From Eubacterium sp. CAG:252 (GTDB lineage: Bacteria; Bacillota; Clostridia; Lachnospirales; Lachnospiraceae): DNA of 17,259 nt. The position numbers and the translations under genes were made by a program. This document shows positions 1 through 8,648 of the stretch, piece after piece. How positions within the stretch are numbered: the first letter of the stretch is position 1; every line of letters begins with the position of its first letter. The stretch lies in contig FR886326.1 of NCBI GenBank assembly GCA_000436535.1, forward strand, positions 1 to 17,259. Direction: 5' to 3'. Under the pieces are notes generated by a model. The model was not told where the DNA came from and ran no database searches. It saw nothing but the letters and a program-made list of their open reading frames with translations.

Positions 1-794
1 CCAACATGATAAGCAGAACCGCATGCCACAATGTATATCTGTGATATCTTCTTTATCTCCTCATCCGTAAGCTCTACCGCTGATAAGTCCAGCTTTCCAT
101 CCTTAAGGACTGAATTAAGTGTATCCTTAACTGCCTTTGGCTGCTCATGGATTTCCTTCATCATGAAATGCTCATAACCGCCCTTTTCAGCAGCCTTTGC
201 ATCCCACTTTATCTCTACAAGTTCCTTTTCAATCTCATCACCATCAAGATTATAAAACGTGATATGACCGTCAGCCAGACGTCCTATCTCCATATTTCCG
301 ATATAATAAACATTTCTTGTGTAATTAAGTATCGCAGGAACATCCGATGCCACATAGCAGTCGCCGTTATTTACACCAAGAATCATAGGACTGTCCTTAC
401 GTGCAACATATATCTCTTCCGGATATTCTGATGCCACATAACAGTCGCCATCATTTACACCTAAAATCATAGGACTGTCCTTACGTGCAACATATATCTC
501 TTCCGGATATTCCTTAAACATAATTGCAAATGCGTATGAACCACGGATACGCACCATAGCGTGGTTAATCGCATCAACCGGTGTATGCTCGTATTTCTTG
601 TAATAATAATCGATGAGCTTTACTGCTACTTCTGTATCAGTTGAAGAATAGAAGCTGTAACCATTTCTTGTAAGCTTATCCCTTAATTCCTGATAGTTTT
701 CAATAATTCCATTGTGCACACCAACAACATTGTAATCATCTGAAATGTGTGGATGCGCATTAGTTTCAGATGGTTCTCCGATGATTAATTGCAT
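1..794 (-). pseudogene. glmS: glmS distal fragment (second, shifted copy), runs off the left edge
   Basis: This stretch encodes most of the glutaminase domain and the linker of glucosamine-6-phosphate synthase, which makes glucosamine-6-P from fructose-6-P and glutamine. Read leftward it is open from about 780 to base 1: GEPSETNAHPHISDD, then HNGIIENYQELRDKL, then the linker, ending at IYIVACGSAYHVG, the start of the first SIS sugar-isomerase domain. It begins inside the second copy of a 220-bp repeat and is out of frame with the true glmS start at 1236. An in-frame ATG at 794-792 exists but has no visible ribosome site. The segment YPEEIYVARKDSPMILGVN is present twice, because of an 84-bp tandem duplication at 346-513. 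A GlmS protein carrying this insertion inside the glutaminase domain would probably fold badly. The identity is certain. Whether the damage is biological or from assembly is open. Confidence 0.85.
346..513 (-). repeat. 84-bp in-frame tandem duplication within glmS
   Basis: Bases 346-429 and 430-513 match at 78 of 84 positions. The unit is exactly 28 codons, so the frame is kept. The copies differ by one amino acid visible in the unit (VNDGDC against VNNGDC), apart from the junction residue, plus silent changes. Confidence 0.9.
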
Positions 795-1000
795 CAACTG
801 GCGTATGCTCATACTTCTTGTAATAATAATCAATAAGCTTAACTGCCACCTCTGTATCAGTTGAAGAATAAAAACTGTAACCATTTCTTGCAAGCTTATC
901 CCTCAATTCCTGATAGTTCTCTATAATTCCATTGTGCACACCAACAACATTATAATCATCTGAAATGTGTGGATGCGCATTAGTTTCAGATGGTTCTCCG
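561..1000 (-). repeat. 220-bp diverged tandem duplication within glmS
   Basis: Bases 561-780 and 781-1000 align without gaps at an offset of 220. By hand count there are 19 differences, nearly all at silent codon positions. Because 220 is not a multiple of three, the second copy is read out of frame. The 5-10% silent divergence is what is expected between alleles of two strains, not of a fresh duplication. Confidence 0.9.
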
Positions 1001-1236
1001 TGAGTAGCCCATCTTGTATGACCTATTCCACAGGTTCCGATAACAGATTGACCATCATTAGTCTTCTCTGCTAATACCTTTAATCTTCCTTTTGCTTTAA
1101 CAACCTGAACTGGCGAATCACCATCCCTTACTGCTATACCGGCTGAATCATAGCCACGGTATTCTAACTTGGCTAAGCCGTTTAACAGGATTGGGGCTGA
1201 CTGGTTCTTTCCTACATATCCTACTATTCCGCACAT
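766..1236 (-). pseudogene. glmS: glmS proximal fragment, glucosamine-6-phosphate synthase N-terminus, frameshifted
   Basis: The first 150 or so codons of glmS. The product starts MCGIVGYVG, so Cys2 becomes the N-terminal nucleophile of the class II glutamine amidotransferase domain. The glutaminase signatures YRGYDSAGIA, GHTRWATHG and HNGIIENY follow. The start is supported by TAAGGAG eight bases upstream of the ATG at 1236. After VDAIN the frame runs into the 220-bp tandem duplication and stops after HRRTI. The full protein is normally about 600 residues and essential for cell-wall amino sugars, so this copy cannot be functional as written. The 52-bp space upstream is too short for a glmS ribozyme, so the gene may depend on read-through from the polysaccharide operon or on a promoter not seen here. 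Confidence 0.85.
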
Positions 1237-1257
1237 AAAAATACTCCTTAATTATTA

Positions 1258-1287
1258 TTTGAAATAATGTAATTATATTATTTCAAA
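1258..1287 (-). terminator. AT-rich hairpin between the polysaccharide operon and glmS
   Basis: A perfect 10-bp stem (TTTGAAATAA at 1258-1267 and TTATTTCAAA at 1278-1287) with a 10-base loop, just after the stop of the beta-propeller gene. It has no G/C core and no long U tract, so it is at best a weak terminator. It could also be an RNA end or processing signal. Confidence 0.35.
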
Positions 1288-1288
1288 A

Positions 1289-2131
1289 TTATTCTAGTTT
1301 ATATTCACTGATATAACTATGTCCTATGATATCATTATGAAATTTGCCATCATTAGCAATATACATAATATTATCCTTTATAATAATTCCCTCAATGGCA
1401 TAGGAACCTTCAATTTTATATAAATTATTAATTACTTTTGTTGTTAAATCAAATGTAAAAACAAAATTGTTATCACCAGAATAATCAGCACCAACTGTAC
1501 AATATATTTTATTATTATAAATGTAAATATGGTCTTGATCCATAAAATTAAATTTATATTTATTAATAAAATCACCTTCACGGTTAAGACATAATAAATA
1601 TTTTTTATAACACAATATCCAGATTTTATCATTATCTACAAATATTCCATTGGACTTGTATTTAGAATATTTTCCCATAGAATATTTTTGAATAATATCA
1701 CCATTTTTATTTATTTCATAAATATAATCACCGGTTGCTAACCATAATGAATTATCTATTTCATCGTATGAAATGCCTTGTAAATTAAATGAATTATCCA
1801 TAATATTTTTTAAATTTATTATATTGATTACATTTTTATATTCATAATCTAACTCTAATAATCTTGGATTTAATTCATTATTATCATTTTCTGCTCCGTA
1901 ATCTGCAATCCATATAGAATTATTTTTAGTATCATAAGTCATACCCGTACATGTAAAATCATTTTCATTAAATTCATTAAACATAATTTGTTTTTCAGCT
2001 TTTAATGTTTCTGTATTCTCATTTACCATATCAACTGGATTTGTTGGTCTGTTTATTAATTTTATTGATATAAAAGTAATTATAAGTGTAAAAAAAATAA
2101 ATATAATAGATAGAAAAAATCTTTTATTCAT
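1289..2131 (-). CDS. membrane-anchored beta-propeller-like protein of the polysaccharide cluster
   Basis: A 280-residue protein with an N-terminal hydrophobic segment (about residues 5-25) after MNKR, so it is probably anchored and faces outward. The rest shows at least four diverged blade-like repeats: GMTYDTKNNSIWIADYG (63-79), GISYDEIDNSLWLATGD (119-135), GIFVDNDKIWILCYK (about 162-175) and GIIIKDNIMYIANDG (about 248-262). The pattern resembles NHL/YVTN or SdiA-regulated-type propellers. No catalytic residues can be named. The start overlaps the 3' end of wzx by 8 bp, so it is coupled to the export gene. It is the last gene of the operon. A role in handling or sensing the exported polymer is inference; the fold assignment is moderately secure and the function is unknown. 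Confidence 0.7.
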   Translation of the reverse strand: MNKRFFLSIIFIFFTLIITFISIKLINRPTNPVDMVNENTETLKAEKQIMFNEFNENDFTCTGMTYDTKNNSIWIADYGAENDNNELNPRLLELDYEYKNVINIINLKNIMDNSFNLQGISYDEIDNSLWLATGDYIYEINKNGDIIQKYSMGKYSKYKSNGIFVDNDKIWILCYKKYLLCLNREGDFINKYKFNFMDQDHIYIYNNKIYCTVGADYSGDNNFVFTFDLTTKVINNLYKIEGSYAIEGIIIKDNIMYIANDGKFHNDIIGHSYISEYKLE

Positions 2132-3533
2132 TTAGTTTTATTTTTCCTTTTATTAATTTTTTAATTAGTACTATATAATCTTTATTAACCCATAAAGCAA
2201 TACAAATAAAGAAAGGTAATGTTATAATTGAAATTAATTTGTTGTTTATATAGTATATTATTGTAGAAAATAGAATACCTACAATAATTTTGACATATTT
2301 GTATAAACTATATTTAATGTTGAGATATTTTTTAGTATCAATAATTCTATATATCATTGTTATAAAATAACCCATAAAAGTAGAAATAGAAGCTGCGTAC
2401 AAACCAATATATTTTATTAAAATAATATTGACAATAATGTTTATTAATGCAGCAATAATGGTTGTTTTAGCAATTTCAAATGTTTTTTTAGTTGCAACAT
2501 AAACAACGCCTAATAATCCGACCATAACATTTAATAGTGATGCAATTAAATATATAGGAATATTGTAGTATGCTTCATTATATGATGAATTTACAAATAA
2601 GTTAAATACAATAGGCAGTACAATTATTATACACATGCATAAAGTTGAAAAAAGTAACATGATTTCTTCAATAGTTTTGCTAAAAAAATCATCTCTATCT
2701 TTATCAAAAAAATGAACTGTACCAGTTTCATGCCATGCTAATTGGAAAATATTAAAAAATGTCATAAAAATTGCAGGAAATTTGTGTGAAACAGCAAGTA
2801 TACCATTTGCAGCAGTTCCTAGGATAAATGAAACGATTAAACGGTCGGAGCTATTCATTACCCATAATGATAGTTGATTTGGAATTAATGGAATTGAATA
2901 TTTCAACTCATTCAGCAATGTTTTTTTATTTACACTTGACAAAGAGAGATATTTATTTATTTCTAATTTAAAAAATAAATAAATACAGCACACAACATTT
3001 CCGATAAAAGTTGCTAACAACATTCCTACAGCGCTCATTTTTATAAAAGCGATGCATAAAACGTTAAGCGTTATTGTTATTAGTGAACATATAAAACTGC
3101 CTAATGCATAATCAAATGTTTTTTTCAAACCTCTTGAAATCTGCAAAAATAGGTTGCTAAATGCTGTTATTACAAGTATTAATAATATCCATATTTTATA
3201 TTTTACCGTAATAAGTGGTAATAATAATAAATATATAATAATAAAGACAAAATTGAGCCCTAATAACAAAAAAAATGCGTTTGAGATAACTTCTTTTTTT
3301 GTGTTTTCATTTTCAGAAGATAATAGGTATCTAAATACGCCTTGATCTATCATTAGTGAAACAATAGGGATAAATAATTGCACAAGAGTGGTTATTAAAT
3401 CTACTGTTCCATATTCCTCTGTTGTTAGTAAGGCTGTATATAGAGGTAATAATAGAAAAGTAATAAATTGTGTTGAAATTCGACCAATTGTGATTATTAA
3501 TGTGTTTTTTGCTAAATCTTTAATTCTACTCAT
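2124..3533 (-). CDS. wzx: Wzx-type polysaccharide flippase (MATE/MOP superfamily)
   Basis: A 469-residue, highly hydrophobic protein with about 12-14 membrane segments. It begins MSRIKDLAKNTLIITIGR and continues LLLPLYTALLTTEEYGTVDL, the typical N-terminus of oligosaccharide-unit flippases (RfbX/Wzx). SDRLIVSFILGTAANGILAVS in the middle is also typical. Family members move undecaprenyl-PP-linked repeat units across the membrane for Wzy polymerization. Length is normal for the family. Its 3' end overlaps the propeller gene, and its start lies 9 bp after the radical SAM stop codon. It pairs functionally with the EpsG-like polymerase in the same operon. The substrate sugar cannot be predicted from sequence. 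Confidence 0.9.
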   Translation of the reverse strand: MSRIKDLAKNTLIITIGRISTQFITFLLLPLYTALLTTEEYGTVDLITTLVQLFIPIVSLMIDQGVFRYLLSSENENTKKEVISNAFFLLLGLNFVFIIIYLLLLPLITVKYKIWILLILVITAFSNLFLQISRGLKKTFDYALGSFICSLITITLNVLCIAFIKMSAVGMLLATFIGNVVCCIYLFFKLEINKYLSLSSVNKKTLLNELKYSIPLIPNQLSLWVMNSSDRLIVSFILGTAANGILAVSHKFPAIFMTFFNIFQLAWHETGTVHFFDKDRDDFFSKTIEEIMLLFSTLCMCIIIVLPIVFNLFVNSSYNEAYYNIPIYLIASLLNVMVGLLGVVYVATKKTFEIAKTTIIAALINIIVNIILIKYIGLYAASISTFMGYFITMIYRIIDTKKYLNIKYSLYKYVKIIVGILFSTIIYYINNKLISIITLPFFICIALWVNKDYIVLIKKLIKGKIKLNE

Positions 3534-3542
3534 AATATATAT

Positions 3543-4673
3543 TTATTTAAACTTTCCTGTGACTATTTTAATAAATTTTTTTGTTTTTCGTTTTACACCA
3601 TGTAAATCATGAAATAAACTAAAAAATAAAAAGAATGGGTTAGTAATTGTGTTTAAAATCTTTTGATTATTTGAATATTGTTTGTTATTATCAGCAAGTT
3701 TTTGTTTAAATAAAGTTTCGCAACCATTTTTAACCCAATTACTTCCATCATTACATTGTCTATTACGTATTTCATAATATGTTGGTGAATTATATTCTGG
3801 AATTATACCCCAGGCAACATGGGCATGTCCGTTAAAACAAAATGCTTGTGTACATGAATGCCCCACAGCTCTAAAATTAATAGGTTTATTCAAATTTTTA
3901 AATATATTTTGAGTATTCATTCTTCCATAACATTGAGAGGCTTCTCCAGATGATATATCAACTAGTAAACTCCATGCACCGGCGTAACAAAATTCTTTTC
4001 GTTTAACTCCGAATAATTTCATTTTAAGTTGAAACATGGTTGAATTCAATGATTTCCAAGTTGAAATATATTCTTGTTTGCTTTTTTGTGTTAATAAATC
4101 TTTATTATTTTTTGCATCATCGCGACCTACAGTAGCATGACATTTGGCACCAGCATTTTCTATGCATCTCGAACAAATATCATCCAGTTTATCAGATATT
4201 TTATCATATGGCATAAGTTCCAATGTAAATGAACAAGGTGATTCCTTGATTTTCTTAATATTGTTCCAATACACTTTTTCAATTGGTTTATCTTTTAATT
4301 GTTCGTAGTGATAGGAACACTTGAAAAAAAGATTGTTTAATAAATTTTCTGGAAATTCTAAAATCTCATCAATTCTTTTTGAGATTGTTGCGTTTGTAAT
4401 AATTTCTACAGAATGTCCTTCTTCTAATAATCCTCTTGTTAGTGGAACAATATCTTTGTATAAAAGTGTTTCTCCCTGTGCAGTTAAATTAATGAAACAT
4501 TCTCCTCCAAGTCTTTCTTTTGATAAAGCTTGTACAATATGTTCAACAGGATATTGAAATTTTATATCATTTCTATTCCATTCATTTGTTTGTGAAACTA
4601 AGCAATATTCACATTTTAAATTACATAAATTTGTAGGTATAAAACAAAGAATTAATTTGTTTATTTTTTTCAT
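3543..4673 (-). CDS. radical SAM protein with extra C-terminal cysteines (SPASM-like), in a polysaccharide cluster
   Basis: A 376-residue protein. CNLKCEYC (C17, C21, C24) is the CX3CX2C site that binds the 4Fe-4S cluster and S-adenosylmethionine. QGETLLYKD around residues 66-74 fits the conserved Gly/Glu region of the partial barrel. More cysteines follow at 229, 248, 274 and 279, and again at 307 and 318, in a spacing that suggests a SPASM/twitch-like auxiliary cluster. Its ATG overlaps the stop of the preceding pyruvyl transferase-like gene (ATGA), so the two are translationally coupled. The substrate is unknown. The context suggests a radical modification of a sugar, a lipid-linked intermediate or a partner protein, but peptide modification cannot be excluded. 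Confidence 0.85.
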   Translation of the reverse strand: MKKINKLILCFIPTNLCNLKCEYCLVSQTNEWNRNDIKFQYPVEHIVQALSKERLGGECFINLTAQGETLLYKDIVPLTRGLLEEGHSVEIITNATISKRIDEILEFPENLLNNLFFKCSYHYEQLKDKPIEKVYWNNIKKIKESPCSFTLELMPYDKISDKLDDICSRCIENAGAKCHATVGRDDAKNNKDLLTQKSKQEYISTWKSLNSTMFQLKMKLFGVKRKEFCYAGAWSLLVDISSGEASQCYGRMNTQNIFKNLNKPINFRAVGHSCTQAFCFNGHAHVAWGIIPEYNSPTYYEIRNRQCNDGSNWVKNGCETLFKQKLADNNKQYSNNQKILNTITNPFFLFFSLFHDLHGVKRKTKKFIKIVTGKFK

Positions 4674-5722
4674 AATTCATTTATTCTCCTGTCTAATTCT
4701 AAAAATATATTTTTAAAAATAATTTTGCTTGGATAATCCTGACATTCTAAACATTTAACTAATATATCGTCTGAAAGTTTTGAAGAATTTTCTAAAACCC
4801 ATAAGCCATTTATAGTATATAACCATTTTTTATATACACCTGAAACTTTATGTGTTGTATTATCAATAGCAATACATTTACAACCTGCTAATAAAGCAAA
4901 AACCATTGAATGTAATCTATCAGTTATAACAATATCCGCATTTGAATATTCTTCAATCTTTTTTTGAATATATTTATTACGATATTTTATTTTAATAACT
5001 TTTTTTGAAATAACTGTGCTGGAATCAAAGCATTCATAATTTTTATTATTCAAATAAAGTTTAATATTATTTAAGTCAATATCGGAAGAACATTTTTCAA
5101 TATCATTTCGAATTGAAAATATAATTCTATTTTTATCATGTGGTCCATTTTTTATATTATCTAATGCTAAAAGAGCCATATCAGGTAATAGTAAACAATT
5201 ATCTGGATTTATTTTTAAATCGTTTAAACATAAATTATATGAATTTTCCTCTCTAACACAAATAATAGTTTTCTTATCATTTGATAAAATAGACCTTAAA
5301 TTATTTTTAGATGAATATTTTCCATTTGGAGAAAATGAGATTGTCTGAGGTAATATAATTTTTTTATTATCTGGATAATTTTTTATAATATCTTCTATAA
5401 CTAATTCATCTTCATATATATTTCCCATCCATCCGCCGCCGCATATGTATATATCATCATCTATATTAATTTTGATTTTATTAGAAAATATTTCATATAC
5501 AAATTCAGGAATTTCAATTACATAATTATAATTGTTTTCCAAATATTTAATACATTGTTGAGCAATTAATGAATCACCTAAATTACCATGAATAGGTGTT
5601 CCTATTAACACACATCTATTGTTTTGGTTTATTTTGAGTAATTTAAATATTTTGTGATATTGTGGATATCCTATAATAAGTTTTATATATTTTTTAAATT
5701 TATCTATATTTTTTAATTTCAT
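4670..5722 (-). CDS. polysaccharide pyruvyl transferase family protein
   Basis: A 350-residue protein with the family signatures IGTPIHGNLGDSLIAQQC (GNLGD at 46-50), ICGGGWMGN (93-101) and ITDRLHSMVFALLAGCKCI (about 267-284). These mark the pyruvyl transferase family (CsaB, WcaK, EpsO/EpsI types). Known members transfer pyruvate from phosphoenolpyruvate to form ketals on sugar residues, giving the polymer negative charge. It lies between a GT2 gene (8-bp gap) and the radical SAM gene (4-bp overlap). The ribosome site is weak (AAGGTAA, overlapping the upstream stop), so translation may depend on coupling. Some family members are annotated for related transfers, so pyruvylation is likely but not proven. 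Confidence 0.85.
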   Translation of the reverse strand: MKLKNIDKFKKYIKLIIGYPQYHKIFKLLKINQNNRCVLIGTPIHGNLGDSLIAQQCIKYLENNYNYVIEIPEFVYEIFSNKIKINIDDDIYICGGGWMGNIYEDELVIEDIIKNYPDNKKIILPQTISFSPNGKYSSKNNLRSILSNDKKTIICVREENSYNLCLNDLKINPDNCLLLPDMALLALDNIKNGPHDKNRIIFSIRNDIEKCSSDIDLNNIKLYLNNKNYECFDSSTVISKKVIKIKYRNKYIQKKIEEYSNADIVITDRLHSMVFALLAGCKCIAIDNTTHKVSGVYKKWLYTINGLWVLENSSKLSDDILVKCLECQDYPSKIIFKNIFLELDRRINEL

Positions 5723-5730
5723 TGATTATA

Positions 5731-6711
5731 TTACCTTTTTTCTTTTATGTATTTTCTATATAATTGTTTATATATACTAAAACAATAACTAAATAACAGC
5801 ATTTGTATTTTTCGTGTCAAATTAATATATTTATTTAATATGATTTTAATACTATATTTTCTGCCAAATTTACGAATTCCTTTTATGAAATGTTTATCAT
5901 AAGTATTACTTTTAATCATAAAATTTACTACAACTATCTGCCAAAATAAGTTACCAACAATTAAATTATCAATATGAGGTTTGCAAAACTCTTTACCAAA
6001 TTCAAATAATTCATTTACAGCGACAGACAAATCCATTGTTTTTGGATTATATGTCATTCTGCCAATAGAACCATTTCTATGATAGTAACAATAATATTTA
6101 TAATTGGTTGAAACAACTTTATTAGCTTTAGCGATTATTTTGTAGTTTGTAAACATATCTTCATATAATTTTCCAGAAGGATAGTAAACATTTTTATATA
6201 AGCTTTTTTTAATTATTTTATTACATGTAATGATATCTACATGTTTTGGTAGTAACATTTCTTCAACAGCATCTTCGGGCGATAGTTCAGTTATAATTTC
6301 ATTTTCATTATTAATTTTAGAAAAGTTTTCTGTAATTCCTTCATATAAGTCAATAACTCCATAACATAAAATATCTGCATTATATTTATAAATTAAATTC
6401 ATTAAATGAGAATACGTGTTGTCTGTGATAAAATCATCACTATCAATAAATGATATGTATTCACCCGTTGCTTGTTCTATACAAACATTTCTTACCTCAG
6501 CAAGTCCTTTATTTTGCTGATGTATAACACGAATATAATCATATTTAGCTGCATATTCATCACAAATATTTCCACTATTATCTTGTGAACCATCGTCAAC
6601 TAATAATATTTCATAATTATTAATTCTATTTTTAATTAAACTATCAATACATCTTTTTAAATATTTTTCAACATTGTAAACAGGTACAGCTGCGGTTAAA
6701 TTTATAGTCAC
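5731..6711 (-). CDS. family 2 glycosyltransferase (EpsJ/WcaA-like)
   Basis: A 326-residue GT-A fold glycosyltransferase. The N-terminus TAAVPVYNVEKYLKRCIDSL, the nucleotide-sugar-binding VDDGSQDNSG (DDGS at 39-42) and the metal-binding FIDSDDF (DSDD at 90-93) are standard for GT2. YPSGKLYEDMFTNYKI later matches the acceptor region of this subgroup. Such enzymes work at the inner membrane face and add one sugar to the lipid-linked repeat unit. The start codon is GTG (6711-6709), supported by AAGGAG seven to eight bases upstream. A 45-bp gap separates it from the EpsG-like gene, the largest space between genes in this operon. Donor and acceptor are not predictable. Confidence 0.9.
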   Translation of the reverse strand: MTINLTAAVPVYNVEKYLKRCIDSLIKNRINNYEILLVDDGSQDNSGNICDEYAAKYDYIRVIHQQNKGLAEVRNVCIEQATGEYISFIDSDDFITDNTYSHLMNLIYKYNADILCYGVIDLYEGITENFSKINNENEIITELSPEDAVEEMLLPKHVDIITCNKIIKKSLYKNVYYPSGKLYEDMFTNYKIIAKANKVVSTNYKYYCYYHRNGSIGRMTYNPKTMDLSVAVNELFEFGKEFCKPHIDNLIVGNLFWQIVVVNFMIKSNTYDKHFIKGIRKFGRKYSIKIILNKYINLTRKIQMLLFSYCFSIYKQLYRKYIKEKR

Positions 6712-6756
6712 TTTTTATCTCCTTATCTAAGTATTTCATTATTGGACATTTAAAAT

Positions 6757-7830
6757 TTATTGATTAAAAATCGAAACATATGGTAATATGGCATACCAGT
6801 CCATAAAGAATATTCCAATGAAATTCATGCCACACATTAAACTAAGTGTACATATTTCATAAATTGTTTTCTTCTTTCCTTTTATTAAATTGCATGCATA
6901 TGGTACAGCTAATAAAATATATGTTCTTGAATAATATAACATTCGTTCTGCAAATGGTAAGAATGATGTTGAAATAGCAATAATTAATCCAATCATCATC
7001 ATGTTATATAAAAACTTTCCATCTTCGTTTTCTACCATACGTTGTTCAGCAATTATACATGGTAACAATGCAATAATGGCCATAATAATGCCAGAAGTTG
7101 ATAATGAAATTTGAGCTGATAAAGTATTTTTAACAATATATTCATTATATTTAGGAATTGATGATATTATATTAATAATTAAATTATATAATTGATTATG
7201 AAATAGCATTAAACAACAAGCTATAATAATACAATGTATTTTATTAATATTAATCTTTTTTAAAAAATATAATGGGAGAGTGAAAAAAGCACTCATATGT
7301 ATAAACATACATAATCCCATAATAATAAAGTATTTTTTCCAATCATTATTTTTTATATATTTGAAGCAATATAAAAATATTGCACAAACAATATATTGTC
7401 TTATACCATTGAAACTATCAAAATATACGCCAGCGCCAAAAAATAATATAGTACTAATAATATAATTTGCACTGTTTCTAAATGAACAAAAATATATTAA
7501 TATAGTAATACATGAAACGGTTAGAAACATAAACCAAGGCTTATTTACTATTGAACCACATAATTTAATTAAATATGTAAATCCTATTTCGAATTCCGGA
7601 TTTCCGTAGTTATTCGTTATTATATTAAATCCTCTTACATATATTTTTGTATAATCAACGCTAATCCCATATCTAAGTCCTGCAACTAATATACAAGGTA
7701 ATATCATAATAATAAAAATAATTATATTTTTTAGTTTGGTCGTTGTAAATTTATTAGAGATACTTTTTGCTCTTTTTGAGTATATAAAAGAACATATAAC
7801 TGTATATAAAGAAATAAATATATATATCAT
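6757..7830 (-). CDS. EpsG-family polysaccharide polymerase (Wzy-like)
   Basis: A 357-residue protein with about 9-10 membrane segments. The motif LRYGISVDYTKIYVRGF in the first third and FNGIRQYIVCAIFLYCFKYI followed by HMSAFFTLPLYFL in the middle are hallmarks of the EpsG family. EpsG-type proteins are believed to join flipped repeat units outside the membrane in Wzx/Wzy-dependent synthesis. Its start overlaps the upstream rhamnosyltransferase-like gene by 4 bp. With Wzx in the same operon, it makes this a Wzy-dependent surface polysaccharide or exopolysaccharide locus. Assignment rests on motif and topology. Confidence 0.85.
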   Translation of the reverse strand: MIYIFISLYTVICSFIYSKRAKSISNKFTTTKLKNIIIFIIMILPCILVAGLRYGISVDYTKIYVRGFNIITNNYGNPEFEIGFTYLIKLCGSIVNKPWFMFLTVSCITILIYFCSFRNSANYIISTILFFGAGVYFDSFNGIRQYIVCAIFLYCFKYIKNNDWKKYFIIMGLCMFIHMSAFFTLPLYFLKKININKIHCIIIACCLMLFHNQLYNLIINIISSIPKYNEYIVKNTLSAQISLSTSGIIMAIIALLPCIIAEQRMVENEDGKFLYNMMMIGLIIAISTSFLPFAERMLYYSRTYILLAVPYACNLIKGKKKTIYEICTLSLMCGMNFIGIFFMDWYAILPYVSIFNQ

Positions 7831-8648
7831 TTTTTATCATTCCAATCATTTATTAATGTATACCCCTCTTTAGTTCCTTTTATCATGCTTTTAATATATT
7901 CTTTTTTATTAGGAAATAAAAAAATAACTTTGCCCCATTTATAAATATATATTAAAAGCATTGATAAATTGTTATATCTTTTCCAGCACCAAATTAATTG
8001 TCTTGCCTGCATAAAATACCTAAAAGGGGCATCTATTCCATATTTAATGCCTAAAATTTTTTTTGTTTTAGCAGGGGAATGGTTTATTATTGCATTACCA
8101 CACTCGATAATTAAATAATGATTTTCATGTGATTTTAAACAATAATCCATATCTAATCCATCCACAAATAATTTTTCAAAAAATCCTTCTTGTTTTATAA
8201 ATATCTCACAATTATATAAACATCCAGATGTCATAGACCATTTAATTTCTTTATATCCGTTATAAGGCTTATTTTTACTTCGTTCATGTATATGTACTGG
8301 CGCAAATAAAGCAACTTTATTATTATTATATTTTTGAATGGTATTTTTATAAATTGTAAAAATATCTGAACCTATTTTACTATCAGCATCGAATAATAAT
8401 GCCCATTGACAGCCTTTTTGGTATAATATATCAATTCCTAAATTAAATGCTTTTGCTAATCCCAGATTATTTTGTTCTGAATAATAAGTTATATTTGAAT
8501 TGATAGAAACGATATTGTCTATTAAAGCTCTATTATTCTCGTCTGAATTATCAATAATTACAGTATGAGCAACTTTGTTTTTATATGTATTTATATTTTG
8601 AATTTCTTCTTTTGATGGATTATATAATACAACCACGGCACCAATCAT
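7827..8648 (-). CDS. family 2 glycosyltransferase, rhamnosyltransferase-like
   Basis: A 273-residue protein. VVVLYNPSKEEIQNI at the N-terminus, IIDNSDENN (31-39), NNLGLAKAFNLGI (60-72), LLFDADS (84-90) and FVDGLDMDYCLK are the pattern of the RfbF/WbbL-type dTDP-rhamnose transferases. DADS supplies the metal-binding acidic residues. It overlaps both neighbours by 4 bp (ATGA junctions), so it is translated as part of a coupled block. No rhamnose synthesis genes (rmlABCD) lie in the window, so the donor would have to be made elsewhere if it is rhamnose. Membership of GT2 is secure; rhamnose as the sugar is a family-based guess. Confidence 0.85.
   Translation of the reverse strand: MIGAVVVLYNPSKEEIQNINTYKNKVAHTVIIDNSDENNRALIDNIVSINSNITYYSEQNNLGLAKAFNLGIDILYQKGCQWALLFDADSKIGSDIFTIYKNTIQKYNNNKVALFAPVHIHERSKNKPYNGYKEIKWSMTSGCLYNCEIFIKQEGFFEKLFVDGLDMDYCLKSHENHYLIIECGNAIINHSPAKTKKILGIKYGIDAPFRYFMQARQLIWCWKRYNNLSMLLIYIYKWGKVIFLFPNKKEYIKSMIKGTKEGYTLINDWNDKK

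Noticed and set aside
147..431. Plus-strand open frame of 94 codons opposite glmS
   Set aside because: It is antisense to clearly coding glmS sequence and has no protein-like features or ribosome site.
1237..1288. glmS ribozyme upstream of glmS
   Set aside because: Only 52 bp separate glmS from the previous stop codon and they hold a simple AT hairpin. This is too short for the ribozyme fold, and no conserved core is visible.
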